Source: Planctomycetaceae bacterium TMED10 (lineage in GTDB: Bacteria > Planctomycetota > Planctomycetia > Pirellulales > UBA7805). Taken from it: a stretch of 8,941 nt of DNA. Below the pieces are notes generated by a model that worked only from the letters and a program-made list of their open reading frames with translations, was not told the origin of the DNA and ran no database searches. The first letter of the stretch is position 1. Every line of letters begins with the position of its first letter. A program made the position numbers and the translations under genes. Shown piece by piece: positions 6,237 to 8,941 of the stretch. Location: positions 14,644-23,584 of the forward strand of contig NHBP01000106.1 in the NCBI GenBank assembly GCA_002168195.1, given 5' to 3'.

Positions 6237-7007
6237 ATGCTCTATCGATTCTTTGTGAGTCTTTTACGGCCGTATCCACTGCTCATTTTTCTGCTCCTTG
6301 TGGTTCAGGGGGTACTCTGGAGACGAAAAATAGGTTCGTTGTCACTTCGGCTTGCGCTGCTGTTGCCGACGCTATTGCTTTGGTTGTTTTCCATGCCTGT
6401 TGTTTCCTTTTTTTCAGCTGCTTCGCTTGAGTGGCAATACCCGCCTATTTATGAGCGACCGCAAGCTGCCGAGGCAATCGTTGTACTCGGATCAGGAGTT
6501 GCGCCACCTGATGCGGTTCGCAAAAAAGCGGAGCTTGATCAAGGCGGACTACGGCGGTGTTTGAAAGCCGTGGAACTTTACAAATCGCAAAATCCATGTC
6601 CAATTGTTGTGACCGGTGGTCGTGTTGAAGCGTATAAAACAGGTCCAGTGATGGCAGAAGTTATGCGCGACTTTCTTGTCGAGCAGGGTGTGTCTGCAGA
6701 AGATGTTATTATAGAAAACGAGTCGCGGTCGACTTATGAGAATGCCAGCAAAACTGCAGATCTGCTTAAGGAAAAAGGCATTCATTCTGTGTTAGTCGTC
6801 AGCGACGCAACGCATTTGATTCGTGGCGTCCGCTGTTTTCGTAAGTTAGGGCTCGATGCCTATGGGGGAGGTTGCGGCTACACGGCGACCGAGCTGCATT
6901 TAACGCCCAACAGTTTTCTTCCGAGTGCAGGTGCTGCTGCTATGAATCAAATTGTTTTTCACGAATGGTTAGGGTTAATTTATTATCGTCTTCGCGGACG
7001 AATTTAA
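6237..7007 (+). CDS. ElyC/SanA/YdcF-family (DUF218) membrane protein
   Basis: This encodes 256 residues, nearly the size of E. coli ElyC. Two hydrophobic segments at the N-terminus (~5-27 and ~37-59) anchor it in the inner membrane. The DUF218 domain follows from about residue 78: AEAIVVLGSGV, PIVVTGG (ending at Gly128), then the family signature E-S-R-S-T-Y-E-N-A (162-170) and VVSDATHLIRG with Asp190 and His193. Family members with this layout act in envelope biogenesis, and ElyC has been linked to peptidoglycan or lipid-carrier metabolism. The chemistry is not established, so I give no gene symbol. The ATG at 6237 is preceded by a run of eight G (6226-6233) that overlaps the ribosome binding position, with no other purine-rich site. 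The gene starts 101 bases after the selenoprotein stop. A weak promoter-like pair (TTGAGA 6182-6187, TAAAGA 6203-6208) lies between them. Confidence 0.88.
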   Translation: MLYRFFVSLLRPYPLLIFLLLVVQGVLWRRKIGSLSLRLALLLPTLLLWLFSMPVVSFFSAASLEWQYPPIYERPQAAEAIVVLGSGVAPPDAVRKKAELDQGGLRRCLKAVELYKSQNPCPIVVTGGRVEAYKTGPVMAEVMRDFLVEQGVSAEDVIIENESRSTYENASKTADLLKEKGIHSVLVVSDATHLIRGVRCFRKLGLDAYGGGCGYTATELHLTPNSFLPSAGAAAMNQIVFHEWLGLIYYRLRGRI

Positions 7008-7038
7008 AAAAAAGAAAAAAATACTTCTGCAAGGATCG

Positions 7039-7067
7039 TTATCTTCTTGCACTGCTTGTCATACAAT
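7039..7067 (+). promoter_or_regulatory. Candidate promoter for the Ser/Thr kinase gene
   Basis: TACAAT (7062-7067) is a 5/6 match to the -10 consensus, and TTATCT (7039-7044) sits at the ideal 17-base spacing as a weak -35. Transcription would start near 7074, about 50 bases before the kinase ATG. Confidence 0.4.
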
Positions 7068-7123
7068 AGAAATGATCTTAACGAGATGTGCACTTGCCGG
7101 TCTAACGGTAAGGAACCCAACGC

Positions 7124-8743
7124 ATGACGAACGGCAATCCGCCACCGTTTCCAGATCCGCCGCCGCATCCGGATCAGCCGTCTGAATCGAATCCACCACC
7201 GACAGCGGACGCACTCGTAGGCAAGACACTGGGTGACTATCGCGTGCTGCAGAAATTAGGGCGCGGCGCAATGGCCGAGGTCTATCTGGCCGAGCAAGTC
7301 TCTCTTGAGCGAAAGGTCGCGCTTAAAATTCTCGAAGCTGATGTGGCAAAAGAGAAAAGTGATATTGAACGATTTCTCCGGGAGGCGAGGGCGGCAGCAC
7401 GACTAGTTCATGCAAACATTGTGCAAGTCTACGAAGTCGGCCAGATTGGATCGATTCATTACATTGCGCAGGAGTATGTCGATGGTGAAAATCTTGGTCA
7501 ACTCATTGCGCGAGTAGGTCAACTGGACGCAGCATCATTCGTACAGATCCTTGGTCAAGTTGCCTCCGCGTTGACGTGCGCTGGCGATGCGGGGATCGTG
7601 CATCGTGATATCAAGCCGGAGAATCTTTTACTGACTCCGGTTGGCGAAGTGAAGGTTGCAGACTTTGGTCTGGCTCGTGTATTTGAAGGAGGGCACCAAC
7701 CACGCCTTACCGAAGATGGAATGACCATGGGTTCGCCACTTTACATGAGTCCCGAACAGATTGAAGGGAAGACGCTCGACAAACGGTCTGATATCTATTC
7801 ACTCGGTGTGACTTGTTTTCAGATACTCGCTGGACGCCCTCCGTTTGAAGCGAACACATCCATGAATGTTGCGTTGCAGCACCTTCGTGATCTTCCGCCA
7901 CCATTGCAGACCATCCGGTCGGATCTTCCTAAAAAACTCTGTCAGATCGTCGACCGCATGCTCGCCAAAGATCCGCAAGATCGCTTCAGCGACGGACAGG
8001 CAGTCCTTCAAGCACTCGATCAATTTTCACCCGGCAGTACCAATCGCGGTTTTCCGCTGCCCATTGCCCCTACCCGCCATGCTGTCAGTGAAGGACTGAT
8101 AGAAAACCGCCACGCGGCAACGCAACAACTCTCAGCGGTAATGGCACGGGAGCAGGCGTTCAGGCCCCTGGGAAAAACACCTCTCTTCTGGGCTTCGATC
8201 GGAGGTGCGTTGTTGCTTGGGGTGACCCTCGGGTTGCCTGAAAGAGATCCTTTTCTCCTGGCCGGTGCGGATGATCTACAAACGGAGATACGGAATATGG
8301 GAGGTGTCGAAGCGCAGTATGAATTAGCGAGGCGACTCGGTACCGAAGAGGGTTGGGAAAGCGTGTCGCTCTATTTTCCCGCTGATCGACAATACCGCTC
8401 ACGCGCAGAAAAGGAATTAGCTGAACTTTATCTCCAACAAGATCGTCGTAATGAAGCATTGGAAGTATTTGGCCAATTCGTGAGTCAGAATCCAACAGAT
8501 TCCGAATTTCACGCATATGGCTTGGCAGGCCAGTACGTCATTATGGTTCTTGATGGTGAGCAGGAATCCGCTTTTCAGATTTTTGAGCGACTTTGGCCTC
8601 TGCGACAGAAACTTAGTTCTTTTGCCCCGGAAACAACTCGCCGCGTTTTAATGCATGCTCGTGAGCACAATCCAAAAATCACCCCACCGATGCGCGTTGA
8701 AATGACGCGATGGCTGAAGAAAAACCGACCGGTTCAAGAGTAA
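7124..8743 (+). CDS. Membrane-anchored PknB-type serine/threonine protein kinase with TPR-like tail
   Basis: This encodes 539 residues. The first ~30 are proline-rich and probably disordered. The kinase domain spans ~39-300 and has every key element: Gly-rich loop GRGAMAEV (46-53), ATP-binding Lys68 (VALK), catalytic loop HRDIKPEN (160-167, Asp162), DFG (180-182), and SPEQ (209-212) closing the activation segment. It is therefore an active RD-type kinase that should phosphorylate itself and other proteins on Ser/Thr. A basic and Gln-rich linker leads to one membrane segment (~354-371). The ~168 residues beyond look helical and TPR-like (AEKELAELYLQQDRRNEALEVFGQFVSQNP), placing a short sensor or interaction module on the far side of the membrane. 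There are no PASTA repeats or WD40 blades. The ATG follows TAAGGAA (7109-7115) with 8-base spacing. The substrate is unknown, and the gene is followed by a tRNA gene rather than a phosphatase or target. Confidence 0.93.
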   Translation: MTNGNPPPFPDPPPHPDQPSESNPPPTADALVGKTLGDYRVLQKLGRGAMAEVYLAEQVSLERKVALKILEADVAKEKSDIERFLREARAAARLVHANIVQVYEVGQIGSIHYIAQEYVDGENLGQLIARVGQLDAASFVQILGQVASALTCAGDAGIVHRDIKPENLLLTPVGEVKVADFGLARVFEGGHQPRLTEDGMTMGSPLYMSPEQIEGKTLDKRSDIYSLGVTCFQILAGRPPFEANTSMNVALQHLRDLPPPLQTIRSDLPKKLCQIVDRMLAKDPQDRFSDGQAVLQALDQFSPGSTNRGFPLPIAPTRHAVSEGLIENRHAATQQLSAVMAREQAFRPLGKTPLFWASIGGALLLGVTLGLPERDPFLLAGADDLQTEIRNMGGVEAQYELARRLGTEEGWESVSLYFPADRQYRSRAEKELAELYLQQDRRNEALEVFGQFVSQNPTDSEFHAYGLAGQYVIMVLDGEQESAFQIFERLWPLRQKLSSFAPETTRRVLMHAREHNPKITPPMRVEMTRWLKKNRPVQE

Positions 8744-8755
8744 GTCGGGTGGTAG

Positions 8756-8785
8756 TTGACATGTCTGAATTAGGCCGACTAGACT
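8756..8785 (+). promoter_or_regulatory. Promoter of the tRNA-Glu gene
   Basis: A perfect -35, TTGACA (8756-8761), is followed after 18 bases by TAGACT (8780-8785), a 4/6 -10 match. Initiation near 8792 would leave a leader of about 37 bases before the mature tRNA. It begins just 12 bases past the kinase stop. Confidence 0.6.
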
Positions 8786-8828
8786 CAAGAGCCTAGCAGA
8801 CGCCCTTTTCGTTGAGGGTGCTGAGCAC

Positions 8829-8901
8829 GCCCCCTTCGTCTAGTGGCCCAGGACATCGGATTCTCAGTCCGAAGACAGGGGTTCGACTCCCCTAGGGGGT
8901 G
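8829..8901 (+). tRNA. tRNA-Glu (anticodon CUC)
   Basis: This 73-base cloverleaf closely follows bacterial tRNA-Glu. The acceptor arm is GCCCCCT (8829-8835) with AGGGGGT (8894-8900), six standard pairs plus a G1-U72 wobble. The D arm contains TCTAGTGGCCCAGGA. The anticodon stem TCGGA/TCCGA encloses TTCTCAG with anticodon CTC at 8863-8865, which reads GAG. The T arm is AGGGG-TTCGACT-CCCCT. The discriminator is G8901 and CCA is not encoded, since the next bases are CT, so it must be added after transcription. AGCA (8824-8827) and TGCT (8900-8903) flank the acceptor and could extend pairing in the precursor. Confidence 0.95.
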
Positions 8902-8941
8902 CTCTGTGGGTTCGCCGGTTTTCGCGCGGGCAACGTGCCAA

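Noticed and set aside
7006..7021. A-rich tract after the DUF218 gene as a minus-strand terminator tail
   Set aside because: No stem abuts it and no minus-strand gene would use it.
8800..8822. Hairpin CGCCCT/AGGGTG as a terminator of the kinase gene
   Set aside because: No T-run follows and it lies within the tRNA leader, downstream of the tRNA promoter.

Overview
The window looks like a piece of a bacterial chromosome, most likely from a planctomycete (Planctomycetota, PVC group). The basis is indirect: a membrane-anchored PknB-type Ser/Thr kinase with a TPR-like tail, a lysine-rich histone H1-like protein, a lipoprotein with a pseudopilin-like C-terminus, roughly even base composition, and loosely packed genes with their own Shine-Dalgarno sites. 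No phage, transposon, CRISPR or integration feature is visible. This is mostly a housekeeping neighbourhood with one unusual hidden gene.

Layout. Bases 3-341 hold the 3' end of an unrecognised + strand gene. Converging on it is a minus-strand pair, surE (954-1727) followed 10 bases later by a small lipoprotein gene (404-943). Divergent from surE is guaA (GMP synthetase, 1952-3535). It is preceded by a structured leader with a strong intrinsic-terminator hairpin that, by its orientation, can only stop + strand transcription heading into guaA. Next come ettA (ABC-F ribosome-associated ATPase, 3630-5306) and a very lysine-rich H1-like protein (5454-5837).

The most interesting object lies at 5899-6135, where conventional gene calling would leave a gap. 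Read through one in-frame TGA at 5929-5931, this stretch encodes a complete 78-residue SelW/Rdx-family protein. The TGA falls exactly at the second redox position of the CxxC motif (Cys-Ala-Met-Sec), there is a GGAAGG ribosome binding site, and SECIS-like hairpins lie just downstream of the TGA. I read it as a selenoprotein gene. TGA is an ordinary stop elsewhere in the window (surE and ettA end with it), so recoding must be local.

The right third holds an ElyC/YdcF-type (DUF218) membrane protein (6237-7007), a Ser/Thr kinase with its own candidate promoter (7124-8743), and a tRNA-Glu(CUC) gene (8829-8901) behind a good -35/-10 pair.

The genes do not form one pathway. They cover nucleotide metabolism (SurE, GuaA), translation (EttA, tRNA-Glu), nucleoid structure (H1-like), envelope and signalling (DUF218, kinase, lipoprotein), and thiol/selenol redox chemistry (SelW-like).
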